NCBI GenBank assembly: GCA_017506865.1
Contig: JAFCMP010000547.1
Span: 248,001-312,000 of the forward strand
Source: Tribonema minus
Taxonomy: Eukaryota; Sar; Xanthophyceae; Tribonematales; Tribonemataceae
Reading direction: 5' to 3'
Length of the DNA: 64,000 nucleotides
Within the stretch, counting starts at the first letter, position 1; each line of letters opens with the position of its first letter. Shown one piece after another: positions 1 through 13,400 of the stretch. The notes under the pieces were generated by a model. The model was not told where the DNA came from. It ran no database searches and saw only the letters and a program-made list of their open reading frames with translations. Both the position numbers and the translations under genes were made by a program.

Positions 1-492
1 CATTCTAGACCTGTGGTCTGACGATCCGTTAGCCAGCCAGTAAGTCAAACTAGTTGGGAGAGAATGCTGAGCCAGCATCGCGCGGCCAGGAATGTCCGGA
101 GCTCTGAACATCGCTAGCCGTAAACGCTCACAACACCACACAAGTTCAAGGTCCGGTGTCAGTGGATTCCTCAGCGGATTGCACAAGAACCGCATGATCG
201 CTGGGCGGCAGGCAGTCAATGAGGCGCTGGCTGCGCATCCGGTGAGGACACTGAGGGTGGAAGCTGCACTCAAAGACACGGAATGACTGCAGGACGACAA
301 CACACGTGAAGGGTCCGCCGGCGGGTACGTAGCTTGGCAAACCACAGCCAAGGACCACCAGAGCCAGCAGACGCCTGCCATGACTAGAATTACATGCAGA
401 GGACGTGAATGATGCTGCCGGCACCAGCAGTGGAAGCTGCATCTGTGAAAGCCGTGCATTTGTATGATTGGAAGAAAACGGCACACACCCAC

Positions 493-598
493 CGATCACA
501 GTGCCTAGTTTCGCCTCCTCCTCGGCGGCCAGGGCGCCGCAGCTGCAGCAGGCGGCCACAGCTGCCACCGCGCATGCTTTTCTCACAAAGCCCACCAT
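493..598 (-). CDS. ER Hsp70 chaperone (BiP/GRP78-like), first exon only, partial
   Basis: ATG at 598 opens a hydrophobic signal peptide (MVGFVRKACAVAAVAA... CGALA) followed by EEEAKLGTVIG. That is the usual start of mature BiP, which continues IDLGTTYS. A GT donor (gtgggtgtg) falls after the first base of the Gly codon, so the exon ends at 493 in phase 1. The next exon, which should begin with the ATPase phosphate-1 loop, is not found in positions 1-492 and should lie beyond the left edge. Known of the family: ER-lumenal Hsp70 that folds secretory proteins. The identification rests on about 36 residues, so a relic exon cannot be excluded. Confidence 0.55.
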
Positions 599-740
599 CG
601 CTGCTGCTCTCTGTGTTTGGTGCAGAGAAGAGTGAGGCGGATGGAGGGCTCGAGGAGGCACTGGGAAGCCTGCTAGAGCATCCACGTGTTCGTCATCTGA
701 TTGGAGCGAAGGAAGTCAGTGCTCATGTTCGAGAACAGAG

Positions 741-1317
741 TTGTTAAGGGGTTTTTAGCTTCTAGACTCTAGAACTCGTTGTTTTTTGAGGTGCATAATG
801 AGGGTTGTCATGGATGAGTGCATAATGAGGGCTCCATGGCAACGTACCTTGGTAATGGCAGGTTGCATTCATCCAGGAATTGCAAAGTGGTGAGCATCAA
901 GCAGCAAAATGGCGCCAGCAAGAATCACCCATGGTGACGCACTGCATGTGGAGCAATTCCGCACAAGTGCAGCACAGATTCACACTTTTTCATCGGTGCA
1001 CCTTTGCATGACACATGCCTCTGTGGCTCATGTTTGTCATTGCCAACATGGACTGAGATCAACCACGTTTCAGCAAGAACACTAAGACTTTCCTAGGCTT
1101 TCCCCTGGACACAGATCAATCAGCTCAATTTGAGTCAATGACTAAGAGACAACCCCCCCTAACTATCAACTAGGTACTTTGTTGCGACGTTGGCCCTGGC
1201 ATTCTAGCACATCCCCATACATGGGTACACTCAGGTGGACCTGATGCTTCAACTGCTGTGGATTTGTGCACCTTGTGCTTGAAGGCTGCCCGAGTCGTAG
1301 ATGCAAATGATGGCATG
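741..1317. other. Intergenic; upstream flank of the BiP-like exon
   Basis: No credible coding exon is seen on either strand. It includes an imperfect short direct repeat (a phrase ending in 'gcataatgagggt/gct' near 795-830). It would hold the promoter of the minus-strand BiP-like gene. Confidence 0.4.
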
Positions 1318-1318
1318 C

Positions 1319-1430
1319 TGTACTCTGTACTTTTTATTGATTCTCGCTCAGGGCGCGAAAAAGCCAAGATGATTGGCATCTAGCTGTAAGGAATCTACAT
1401 GTCGTATGACAGTCTGAAAGTGTCGCAACG
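1319..1430 (-). mobile_element. Non-LTR retrotransposon, 3'-end fragment C
   Basis: About 110 bp matching the element's 3' untranslated end: the 'gacagtctgaaagtg' block, the 'cgcgaaaaagcc' block and an A-rich AATAAA-containing tail (read on minus). It is truncated at its 5' side and abuts fragment B head to tail at 1430/1431. Confidence 0.75.
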
Positions 1431-1617
1431 ACTCTGTACTTTTTATTAATTCTCGCTCAGGGCGCGAAAAAGCCCAGATGATTGGCATCTAGCTGTAAGG
1501 AATCTACATGTCGTATGACAGTCTGAAAGTGTCGCAACGACAACCACTCAAACGCCGCCGCCGCCAAATGGCATCTCGGGGTCCTCCCCTACGTCCTCCT
1601 CCATGTGCCCCCCCCCC
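1431..1617 (-). mobile_element. Non-LTR retrotransposon, 3'-end fragment B
   Basis: A second tandem copy of the element's 3' end, truncated in a different place: inside the poly-G stretch just before the ORF end. It keeps the last codons of the ORF, the 3' UTR and the AATAAA-type tail, and joins fragment A directly at 1617/1618. The short word ACTCTGTAC is present at each junction. Confidence 0.75.
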
Positions 1618-2672
1618 ACTCTGTACTTTTTATTAATTCTCGCTCAGGGCGCGAAAAAGCCCAGATGATTGGCATCTAGCTGTCAGGAATCTACATGTCG
1701 AATGACAGTCTGAAAGTGTCGCAACGACAACCACTCAAACGCCGCCGCCGCCAAATGGCATCTCGGGGTCCTCCCCTACGTCCTCCTCCATGTGCCCCCC
1801 CCCCTGGATTCTGCCATGTGTGTCATGACACGGCCAGAGTACGCCATGTGGAGCGCTGCCGACAGTGCCGAGCGTAAGCGCGCCAGGGCGAAGCCCTTGA
1901 GAGCTTTAGGGCGCGCTCCTCCGGGCACTGACATCCTGCTGGCATACTCCGTCGCCACAGCCTCCAGCAGCTTCCGCCCCTGCTCCCCGATGCTGCCAAA
2001 TGACCCCATTGCCAAAGTGGCAAGTTTGTAGCAGTTCTGATCATAATGATCAGAATAGTGGGTAGTCTTGGCGGCCTCTTGGTCGCAGCAGCATCGCTCG
2101 GGGTCTGCTGCAGTCTTCGCCGCCCGCGACGCCACCTGTGCCTTGAAGCAGGTAACGTCCACCATGAGCGGTAGGTGGCGTGTCGGGTCGTCGTAGCCGG
2201 TCACCGGGAAGGCGTCGGCAGGCAGCACGATGTCCATCCTGCGACTCCCTGGCGGCCCGGCGGACCCCAGAAACGGCGTGTAGTCCTCGTCCACCAGTCC
2301 CGTTTTGAGGTATTGCCGCAGGATGCGCTGCGTGGCCCTCTTGACGCTATTGTGGACGATGGTGTCGTGCGCCTTGACGCGTGGCGCTTGACACAGCCGT
2401 GCATGCAGGGTGCCGCCCGGCGACTTCCCGCACAGCCCGTCTGCTCCTCTACTCCGATGGCGCGCTTGACGGCCAGCTGCCAGGATAGGCCATCGAACGA
2501 AGCCGTTGTGGAGTACATGGGCTCGTTGAGGAATGCCATGCCGATCGAGTGCATGTGGTGCTGCGACCGGATCGAGCAAGTGCTTGCGTGCGTTGCGTGC
2601 CCTTCGGCAGCTGTTGCAGGTCCGCCTCCACCTTATCTGCAAGCTTGGTAGCGACGGCATCTGCAAGCGCAC
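1618..2672 (-). mobile_element. Non-LTR (LINE-type) retrotransposon, degenerate C-terminal part of the RT ORF plus 3' end
   Basis: The minus strand encodes the region that follows the reverse transcriptase domain in LINE proteins. A broken stretch (SIGMAFLNEP) resembles the conserved post-RT 'GAxAWL...P' block. A Cys/His segment (HDTIVHNSV) and the terminal motif ...MDIVLP...LMVDVTCF...KTTHYSDHYDQ...GSFGSIGEQG follow. That last block is in one 298-residue frame, but upstream homology jumps among three frames, so the copy is inactive. Copies with the same C-terminus lie at 17.9-18.3 kb and 62.9-63.4 kb. The 5' boundary is unclear and may reach 3.5 kb. Clade not assigned; nested 3' ends recall algal Zepp elements. 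Confidence 0.75.
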
Positions 2673-3555
2673 TCTGATTGGGGCGCTTCAGGCTACACTG
2701 CAACTGCAGAGCACTGGCGGCAAGTACGCAAGCAGCATCCGCACCAGTGCCACCACCTGCTGTCGGCCGCAGCGGCGGCTGCTGCGTAGGTGGTTGCTGC
2801 TGCAGTGGCGTTAGCGCTGGTGGCAGTATATGTTCCAGCTTGTCACCTGTTGCTGCACGTAGGGATGCGGCAGCTGTGGCGATCGTCCGCATGAGGGGCA
2901 GGCGCGCCACCTCTGCTGCTGCTGCGCCTTGTAGCATTGCTGGTGTGGAACGCGCAGCGCCTGCATTGACGGCTGCCGCTGCTGCGTGCGCTGGTGCTGC
3001 AGCTGCGCCGCCTGCCGTTGCTGCTGCTGCCAGTGGTGTTGCTGCTGCCGCAGGTGTTGGTGCAGCACCTGCCGCATTGGCCGCTGCCACCGCCATTGCC
3101 GCTGTCGCAGCCGGCACGGTTGCGGCGCCGCCTGCCGACGCTGCTCCTGTTGCAGGTGCTGCAGCAGCCCTTAGGCTAGTAGGGCCTGGAGCAGCTGTGT
3201 TGCCTATGCCCGCAGCAGCTGCTGTTGATGCTGCAGTTAGTGATGCCGCCGAGGCCACTTGAGGTGCAACATGTGCTGCCGCTGCTGCAGCAGCCTCTGA
3301 TGCTGGAGCAGCTGCTGCTGCCGCCGCTGCTGCTGCCGCCGGAGTAGCTGCGCCGTGCGCCGCCGCTGCTGCTGCCGCTGGTGCCGCCTGTGCTGCCGCC
3401 GCGGCCCCTGATCCAGCGGCAGCTGCGTCGTGTGTTGCCGGAATGGCTGCGCCATAAGCGCGGCCTGCCGCTGATGCAGTTGCCGCTGCCGGAGCGGTCG
3501 CGCCTCCACTGGCAACCGCCGCTGCCGCTGTAACAGTTGCCGCTGTACATGTCAC
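2673..3555 (-). repeat. Alanine-coding GCN triplet-rich low-complexity tract upstream of the LINE
   Basis: A 368-residue minus-strand frame (3555 to 2449) is more than half alanine, coded by GCT/GCC/GCA/GCG runs, and is also open on the opposite strand. Towards 2.7 kb it becomes more normal (LKRPNQSALADAVATKLADK) and runs into the broken LINE frame. It could be part of the element's 5' ORF swollen by triplet expansion, or unrelated low-complexity DNA. No domain was recognised. Confidence 0.35.
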
Positions 3556-4421
3556 AAGCTCTCACGTCTTTGCCGTGCAGCTGCAGCTTCCGGAAGCAGT
3601 TCACAACACACAATAACACATCATGCGAGGCGTCATGTAAAGTAGCACCGACATGCAACCACAAGTACACCGCACAGGCGGCAGGAGCACAACAAGAGAC
3701 CATGCAGCATTTGGTTGCAACCAATGTCATTGGTGTGGCGTGCATTGATGGAAAACAAGACACAGTAAGGAATGCGATGAACGGTGGTCTGGCGCCATTT
3801 AGGCACTGAGCCTGCCCCACAAATCAGGCATGGAGCCCCTCGAAAAAGCATGCAAATGGAAGGTGGTGTGGGGCGCAAGGGGGGAAGGCACAACGGCCCC
3901 ATTCTCGCCGCATTCACCCCCTGCGCTTGAGCCCATCACACGGGCAACTGGTGGCAACGCACTACAACACGTTTTCAGCTACCCTACACACGCATTTCCC
4001 CGGTTGCCAGCCTCGCTATTGTATTGCATTCGCTCCCAATTGGCTCCTCTCGACAATGCTGCCGTTTCTTGTACTCCGATCTCACAATGGTGGCCGCGGA
4101 GGCAGCCGCAAGCCTAGATAAAAAACGCCTTGCCGAACGGCCGCACCCTAGCTTGAGGGCTAGGGCTAGCCAATTGCTCGCCCGACTTGATGCGCCGCGG
4201 CGACCCTGACATACTGGTCCTGCTTTAACGAATCCCTCTGCTGTCGTGCTACTGTCGCTCCGCGCGATTGAAAAGTCGCCCGTCCGAGAACGGACGCCGA
4301 CAATATGTGTGTGGTGATGATGGGCTGAGGCGCGTGCGCGCGCGAGCACGGCCGCAGCGCCAAATGCTTCAAGTTGTAGTGTGCGTACTACCGCAAATGT
4401 CCGTGTGCGTACGCGCGCGCC
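3556..4421. other. Intergenic, no gene recognised
   Basis: Lies between the LINE and the stop codon of the ABCG gene. No frame shows family motifs. It includes the 3' flank of the ABCG gene. Confidence 0.4.
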
Positions 4422-7400
4422 CTAGTACTTGAGGAAGCGCACGCCGAGGTAGGCGAGGAACCGCGCAAAGAAGATGTAGAACACCAGGATTCCCGCACAC
4501 GCCCCCATGGTCCTGTAAAGGGGGACAGATGGCAGGTGTGGAGGTGCAAGTGAGCCTTCCTTGTAGTGCGCAGGAGCGAGGGTTACTTTCAAATCCAAAG
4601 TAGAAACATTTTTGAAATATTGCTGCAAAGAGGCAAATGCAAGCTAAGATTGGTGCGGCTGTCATGCACAGAGCGCTTTGTGTGCGTGAAGCAGCAGTGC
4701 GGCGCTCCCTGACTTCCTCCCCACCAAGACACAGGCACATCAAAGCCACCTTTCTGCAACAGCATTTATACAAGTACCCATCAGAAAAGTGATGCCAGAC
4801 AAACGTTCGCCAGCGATGGCTTGACGCAAAAGGTGCCCAACTCAAACCCCCAGAGTCCTCCCAGCTTCGCATCAAACTCTGCAGTGAAGCAGCGATGCCA
4901 GTTCCACTTTCACTCCTGCCTCGTTGATCACTTCATGCAACTATGCATATACTTCAATGCGTACGTCGCTGAGCACTGCTGCCAGCATCAACAGGCGCTC
5001 ACCAGTTCTCCATGCCCTGTGACTCCAGGAAGGCGTTGCCGTTGGGGATGGGGCACTGCCACATCCATCTCCTCTATACACTTCAAAACATACATCACTG
5101 AGCACTGCTGCCAACATCAGCGGGCGCTCACCAGTTCTCCATGCCCTGGGACTCGAGGAAGGCGTCGCCGTTGGGGATGGGGCACTGCGTGATGCCGTTC
5201 ACGTCTATCTCCTCTATAAACTTCAATACGTACATCACTAAACACTGCTGCCAACATCAACAGGCGCTCACCAGTTCTCCATGCCCTGGGACTCGAGGAA
5301 GGCGTCGCCGTTGGGGATGGGGCACTGCGTGATGCCACCCACGTCTATCTCCTCCTCCGGCGTGCACGTCAGCGTCAGCCCGTGATTCTCGTTGAGCGAC
5401 ACGCCGACGTAGCAGTACTTGACGTACTGCGCAGCAGCACAGTGAGGAGCGTCACAGGCGGCAGAAAGAGTTAGCGCGTCGTCGGCGCACGCGCACATGC
5501 ACGCCATGGGGTCTAGAAGTGCCAAAATCGGCCATATGGCTGCGGTATGCCTGTGAGCATGTGGTTCTCGTTCAGCGCGCTGACGTAGCAATTGGCGCAC
5601 TGCGCAGCGCATGTGGTGTAAGAAATGGTCAGTTTGGCCGTGTCACGTGAGCACAAGCCATGTGCGAGAGGCGCAGAGAGTGTCAGTCCGGCGGTGTCGC
5701 AAGGCATGGGTACAATAGCGCCAAAGTCAGCCACGTGATCGTGGTGTGCCTCTGAAGTTGTGGTTCGTGTTGCTGGACAAGCCGATGCAGTACTTGAAGT
5801 AGCACAGGGGGAGCGTCACAGGCGTCACATGTTCCGCCCACCAGCGGGCCGTTGAGCCAGACAACGCACACATTGTACTTGAAAGCCCTCGTAACGATAT
5901 GCAATACGCATTCGCAACGAGATGGGGCAGGTATGTACTTTCTGCAGCAGCGCTCACTGACAGGGCATCGAGCCAGACAAACTACACATTTGCATGCCAC
6001 TACTGCACAGTGCGTATGCGCAACTGGAATGGGGCAGGTATGTACGCTCTGCAGCAGCGCTCACCGACAGCGCGTCGAGCCAGACGAAGTACCCCGGCGT
6101 GTTGGCGGGCGACAGAAAGAAAGCGCCAAACAGGCGGCAGATCTCCAGCATGAATGGCAGAACCGTGACGGACAGGTCCGTGGTGCGGCAGAATGCGGAA
6201 ACCAGCAGCGCGAGCGACGTTGCCGCAAGGGAACACAGGACCATGAAGGCCATGAAGATGAAGCTGCAAGGGGAGGGGGGGGGGGGGGGGGGGGAGAGCG
6301 GGGGGAGACTGGTGAGGAATTGACGATCCATGCGCACTTTTGCTGTAGTGTTGATGCAGATGTAGTGTGCGGTACTGAGGAGCGGCATTTTGGGGAGTGC
6401 AGCTGGTGCAATCGTGCATATGCGTGCACGGTGTGCACGCAGGGTGCAGCGTAGTGACAGACAGGAGCTGCTGGAACCTGCCTGACACAGAGTGACCCTT
6501 CTGACGCGCAACCGTCCATCACAGACATGTGCATATCCTGTACGCAAAGTTCAACCGAGTCAAGTTCAAGTGATGCCACACTGCCAGTGCGAGAGCGCCA
6601 GAGGGCAGTACAGCCCAGGCTGCTAGTGCTGCGGTGCAGACCCCGCGTGAGCCACTTACAACTTGCTGGCTTCGTTCTGCAGGCCAATGAGGAAGTAGAC
6701 GATGCAGGTGAAGAGGATGGGCAGGATGATCTGCATCACGGTCTCCGCCAGCACCTTGGCCATGAAGTACGCCGAAGCTGCAGCACGCAAGCACCGGGCG
6801 ACACTTGGTGAGGGGAGCGCATGCATAGCTGAAGTTCAAAAAGGCGTTGCCGTTGCTCACAACAGACGAGCACACTGTGGTTGAGCAGGTGTAATGGAAC
6901 GGGGGCGTGCACTGCTGACAATGTGGATAAATGTACAGCGGAGCAAGTACAAGTGGGTATATGTCGCAGGTCAGGAGTACCGGCATGTTTTAAAATGCAA
7001 CCAGCATGGGTCAAGAAGCAAATTGCCTGGTGGAGTCCGAGCAAGCAATCACAGGCGAAACGCTGCAGAATGACAGTATGAGCGGTGAGCATTAGTGGGA
7101 AAACGCAATGCAACTCGGCGGCGGCAGCAGGCCGCCACAGGCACCAACAACACAAACATGCCTGCCATCATGTGACAGTGCCTCTACATGATTGAGCAGA
7201 TGGGCAATGCACATGCGTGCGCTATCTACAAGCGGTTTGCCAGCGGGCAATGTGCTGACACGCGGTCGTGCGGGAAATGCAGGCAGCGTACACTATAGGG
7301 GGGTAAGGCGTATAGCGGGGAGTCACAGGCCAACTGGTGCACAACAACATGCAGCAGTGGTGCTCACAACTGAGCAGTACAGTGCTGCTTTAAAAAACTA

Positions 7401-10400
7401 AGCAGGCTGCGATGGAGACAACCCTCATTTTGTAGAATCAACTTCAATCATGAACTTACTGTAGTAGGTGCCCGCAGCGCGCTCCCTGAGCGACAGCATT
7501 CTCTCGCCGGGGAAGCTGTTGATGGTGGACAGGGCACTGAACAGACCCTGTTGCGGCAGAATACAACATGCGCACACGCAGCGATATCATTACATGATTG
7601 GACGTGCACATGCAGCGATACACTTACGTACTTGGATGTACCTCAACGTACACATGTGCACATGTACATGAATCCAGTCATCTGACTGTGGGGAACAACA
7701 GCCCGGCTCTGAGCACACGGAGCATACATGTATGCGTATATGGATGAAAGGTGGTTCTTGCTGCAGTGGCCGTGGAGCGTTGACACTGATGGACTGTAAT
7801 GTAAAGGTCAGCCCCTTACCGCTACGTGAATTCTGTAGCTGACACTAGCCATGGCAGACAAAAACCAGTTGCTTGCTACTAACATCGCAAGCACATGCGA
7901 CCGAGGCACCTGCACCCTGCAAAAAAACAAAGTTCAAATTGTAACTTTCATACCTGATTGATGACGCAGAAGAAGAGCACGGGCTTGCGCAGCGTGACAG
8001 ACTTCTGGTCGGTCCCAATGTCGTAGAATGCAAAGCCGATGAGGATCGCCATAATGCAGACCTGGCAAGACGCAATGACAAAGAGAAGCGCTTTGAAAGG
8101 GGTCCAATAAGGTGGCAGGACTACGGTAGAACAGCAGTAAGACGTATGCTGCGGTGTATCACACCATGTGTACATTGGCTCATGCAAACTGGCACAGCCC
8201 AGCGAAGCGCGCGCTATTATCAGGGCACCATCCTACAGAAACTCAGTTACAAATGAGCTGTTGCCGCGACCAGAGCAAATCACGATAGCAGGGGCCAGCC
8301 TTGCAAAACTGGCGAGGGGCCGGAGTACACATGGTGATGACATGGCCAGATGTCCCTCCCACAACACTGCACGCAGGTGCCACACGCCCTTTCCCCCAGC
8401 ATCACGTTCAGAAATGTGTTGAAGTCAACGTTGAAGTTGCAGCAGCACGCCAAGCACGCGTACGCTTGCCAATCTTTCTAAGCACGCACGGGCCTTTGAG
8501 CACCTCACGCACATGTGATACCGCCACTTGACAGAGCGATGCATGTATGCGCGTGCCGCGCCGCACCACCGACCTGGGTGATTTGCGTGATCATCATGAA
8601 CCGCTTCTGCGTCTGATCCCTGAGCACTTCATACACGTGCAACACCGCCATTTGACAGAGCGATGCATGCACGCGCGCCGCGCCGCATCACAACCTACCT
8701 GGGTGACTTGCGTGATCATCATGAGTGCCACCAACCCGCGCGACTTGCGCGGTCATCATGAACGCCACCCACCTGAGTGATCTGCGTGATCATCATGAAG
8801 CGCTTCCGCGACTGGTCCTTGAGGGAGCGCTCCAGCAGTACGGTGAACTGGTGCCACCACGACGTGGTCTCGCGCTGCTGCAGGCGCGGCTTGTCGACGC
8901 CGTGGTGCAGGTCAAAGTGCGGCCGCGTGAAGCGCAGGTGCAGGTCGTTCTCCACGTCCAGGTCCTGTGGCGCGGGGCAGGCGAGTGAGTATGCGTGCGA
9001 GTCAGAGTCACGGCAGTTGGTTCTGTGAGACGACGCATGAGAGCGGCCGCGTGAAGCGCAGGTGCAGGTCGTTCTCCACGTCCAGGTCCTGTCAGGTGAA
9101 TATTTGTGCGATTCAAAGTCACGAATCAGAGTCAGAGTCATGTGGGTGTGGTGCAGTTGAGTACGCGAGTCAGAGTCACGCATGGAGCGCAGGTGCAGGT
9201 CGTTCTCTAGACGGCGATGGAGTCTATGAGTCGAAGTCACGAGTGTCCGGCCGTGTGAAGCGCAGGTGCAAGCCATTTTCTCCACATCTATGTCGTGGTT
9301 CAGAGTCAAGTGAGGGAGATCCGCATCTGCATGCACAAATCCTGCCGCAGCAGCGGACTGAAACAGGTGGTGCCGCAAACGACGCGTCAATGCAAGTCAG
9401 AGTCAATATGGCGTACAAGCAGGACCTGATGTGCAGCGCACACATAGCGTTGGTACAAATTGGCATGAACAATGACTCATGACTCACCATCAGCGAGTGA
9501 CTCGAGTCGGTGCGCGTCATGGAGATGCTGTCCAGCAGGTGGTCGGCAGGGTTGGTGAGGGGGGCTGCAGAAGACATGAGGGTCACAGCACACAGCAACT
9601 GGTCAGCGACGCGGTGATCCTTGTACACTACATCTGGAGCCTGGCAGAATGCACAAGCACATCAGCTGCTTGCCGCATGTACATGAGGTAGGACAGCGCA
9701 TACGCATAAGATGCTTTCTGTTACACCGACAAACATGACACCCACTGACAGCACCAAACACCAGCAGCATTGATAACATCAACAGCAGTGATTGAGGCAC
9801 ACTGCTACAGCTGCAGCACAAGTACAAGAGAGCACACATGAACCGTATGCTTTCACTATAATGCATCGTGTATACCTGCACTTCCAAGTGCATGGCACTC
9901 ACAACATAGGTATGAACGGACGCGCACGCCTTGTGCGCCAGCCCTCGGCCACACTGCACAATCGATACATACATACACGAGCATATACTTTGAGGTATAT
10001 ATTCTTCTACACGCCAGCGCCCCGCGCGCGCGGCCCATGACCACACAGACCCTGTGCATACATTCAGCAATACTGCTACATACATAGAAGTGTCTGTATG
10101 TATGGCACTCACGGCATGGGTAGCCCGTCTGCTCGAAGAACGCGAGCGCCTCGCGTGCAGGCCCTGGTACGCTGCACCATCGATACATACATACATGACC
10201 ATACATGTACCTAAAAATATATACTCTATACGAGCACCTCGAGGGGCCGTGTCATACATTCGGCAATACCGCATCTATTTATTTATGAGTTTATGTAGTG
10301 CACTCACGGCATGGGTAGCCCGAGGGTCGAAGAACGCGAGCGCCTCGCGCGCGGGCCCCTGGTACGCTGCACCTTGGACAAATACACAACCATACATGAC

Positions 10401-13400
10401 TTCAAGTCGGTCCTGCTGAGGGAGTATATACTTCAAAGTATATGTATATGGCACTCACGGCATGGGTAGCCCGTCTGCTCGAAGAACGCGAGCGCCTCGC
10501 GCGCGGGCCCCTGGTATGCAATGTCGCCCGCCTTGAGGAGGATGAGGTTGTCAAAGAGGCTGTAGATCTTGCTCTGCGGCTGGTGGATCGTGCACACGAC
10601 GGTGCACGTCTCGCTGATCTCGCGCAGGATGTTGCACAGCATGAGCGCCGTCACCGAGTCCAGCCCGGACGTGGGCTCGTCTGCGATACATACGGTAACA
10701 GACACAGTAGTATGCACAGAAGTCATCAGCCGGGCGCAAGTGTAGTCCACATGATCACTGGTGAAGCAAGCGGTGTTCCGATCGATGCGCGGTCGACAGG
10801 TATGGAGAGACGCACGGCATGAGGACTGTCACATTGTGCAATTATGACGCGGTTGCATAGCATGAGCGCTGTCACCGAGTCGAGGCCGGACGTGGGCTCG
10901 TCTGCGATACATACCAATAGGCAACAGAAATGCACATAGAAAGTCAGCCCAGGCGCAAGTGCAGACTGCTACTCGCCGCTGACGCAATAGGTGTTGAATC
11001 AAAACGTGGACGGCGAGTGCGGAGAGATGCACAGCATGAGCGCTGTCACATTGTAAAATCATGACTGCGTAATGGCAAAATACGCGCACACACTCGTATA
11101 AGTTCTGACGCAGGAGGCACGGTGCGGCAGTGATTAAGTTGCAAAGCCTGCACCAGAAGACTTTGGTATATTGTAGAAGTAAAGCTGATGCGCTCGCCCT
11201 AGCAGCGTATGCAAAACGCTTGCAAGAATGTGCAGAGCAGGAATTCAGGATGCTGGTTCCACTACATCGTGACGAAGTTGGTGCTAGCACCGGTTGAGCC
11301 AGTGTTGCAATGCGGCGCACAGACGCACTGCTTTGCAGATATGGCGATGTCAAGATCTGTCAAAGGATATGGCACCATAACACCATTGCATAGCACCCTG
11401 AGAAGCCACCAACACCATGGACCAAAATCATGTCACCCCTGATACACCAAAGCCTACAGCCTTGTAGTTGAAGAGTCTACGCATGTGGCAGAGAGTTACC
11501 CAATCGCGTCATGATTCAGCAATCTCACAACATCGCTCTTCTGGCACGTGAACTACGCTTGCTGACAATGTCTTTGATATTAACCAGATCGTGATGTTTA
11601 CAACGTCTCGATGTTTAAAATAGGTCTTCTGGATGACTGCCACGCGCCGCTGTCATCAAAACTTTAAGCTGCGCATTGTGCGCACGCACTGAGTTCTGCA
11701 GAGGCAAGCTTGCCGGTGCAGGCGTTGCTGACCATCCAATTAGCAGACGTGAATGCAACAAGAGATCGAACGACTTAACCACTGCTGGCAAGTGACCATG
11801 CAGTCCTGGCTAGTGCACGTTTTCTCAAGCACTACTCAGGACAAACCCCAGTCTACCCCTAAACCTAACCCTAGCCCTAAGCTCACCCAGGAACAGCAGC
11901 TTGGGCTCCACCAGCAGCTCCAACCCCACACTCAGGCGCTTCCTCTCGCCGCCAGATATTCCCTTCCGCAGCGGCGTGCCTACGATGGTGTGCCTCGCAT
12001 GCTCAAGGCCCATCTGCTGCAGCACTCTGTCCACGCGCACCTGCACAAACCACAGTATGTAGACCACACGCACACAGCACCAGTTTGTGAATACAGGAGA
12101 AAACCCTTGGCAGCATGGCCGCGGCGGTGTCACCATGAAGGTGTGAAGCATGTGCATTCCCAACTGCAAGTGGCGGCGAAGTGCACACACTGTTGTATCG
12201 GAGTACTGGACGACCACGATTCTGCATGACGACACTGCAAGGTGCAGTGAAGCGCGATGAAGTTCTGCGGTTGTTGCAAACCTCAACATCAATCGTCAAG
12301 AGTTCAACTTCAATGACCGCCAGTTCTCAACACGCTTCAAACAGCGACAAGGTTTGCACTCTGTGCCGCATGACGCTGCACATTCCGTGACCTGTACCCG
12401 GTGGACAGTAATTGTACTCAGCTGCCCATGCAGGCCAGGGCACACCATCATAAGAAGTTGTGCGCCATTTGTCAATGTCACACTATCAACTGAAGATGGG
12501 CGCAGGGCAGGACTATTGCCATTTGCCGATAGAGGGCACATCACCAACACATGGCAACCATGCACGTGGGTGCTCGAGCAGGGAATGAGCAAATGTGCAC
12601 TGACATCAGCTGCGGTTGTGCTGACGCTGCTACCTGCACGACTGTGCTGGTGCCGCAGCTACTAAACCCTGCTTGATTATGTCATCAAGCACTGATAAAA
12701 CCATATCCTGAAGTCCCGTAATGCACCATCATCAAACCACCCTACGGCTGTATCCATTGGCAACAGCGCATGTGTGCGCGCAAAAATCGAGGTGCGGCAA
12801 TGAAATCCTGACCAGACCAAGCTGCAGACGCGACCTCCCCTATTCAACTGCCGAGCAGCATTGTGCATACGCGCAGATGGACACTGTGCCATTTGTTCAA
12901 CGCGGATGGCGTACCTTGCGCATGGCGTCGGTCTTGTCTTGAGGGCAGCGCAGGCGTGCGGTGTAGTCGAGCGTCTCCTCACAGGTCAGGTTACCGTTGA
13001 GCAGGTCGTCTTGCATCACGTAGCCTGACATTCTCTTGAGCTCGGCTGTGGGGCGCAGCAGCGGGAAAATGTGCACATGCGTGCCAGGTGAGTGCTGCGA
13101 CCTTGTGTCTTTGTTCTGTCCACCAGGCACCAAAGTGCAGTGAGGGGAGTTGGAGTGAACCAACTTGTTGCAAATGAGTCGTTAGAGCGACACGTGGCAA
13201 GAATCGGAGCAACTAGCTACTAGCAGGTCCACAGGTCTGGTACATGGCCGCACTGATGAGGTATGCAGATGATTGAGGGGGCACCGCAGTTCTGAACATA
13301 ACTCTGCAGAACAGTGCTTAGCACTGGCACAACAACGCCAATTGAAGCACGGGCTTTGCCACGACAACTCGCAAGTGCATGCATCCCCAAGGTCACCGCG

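Noticed and set aside
9603-10274. 223-codon minus ORF as a separate gene
   Set aside because: It is built from echo copies of ABCG exon 5 and intron sequence.
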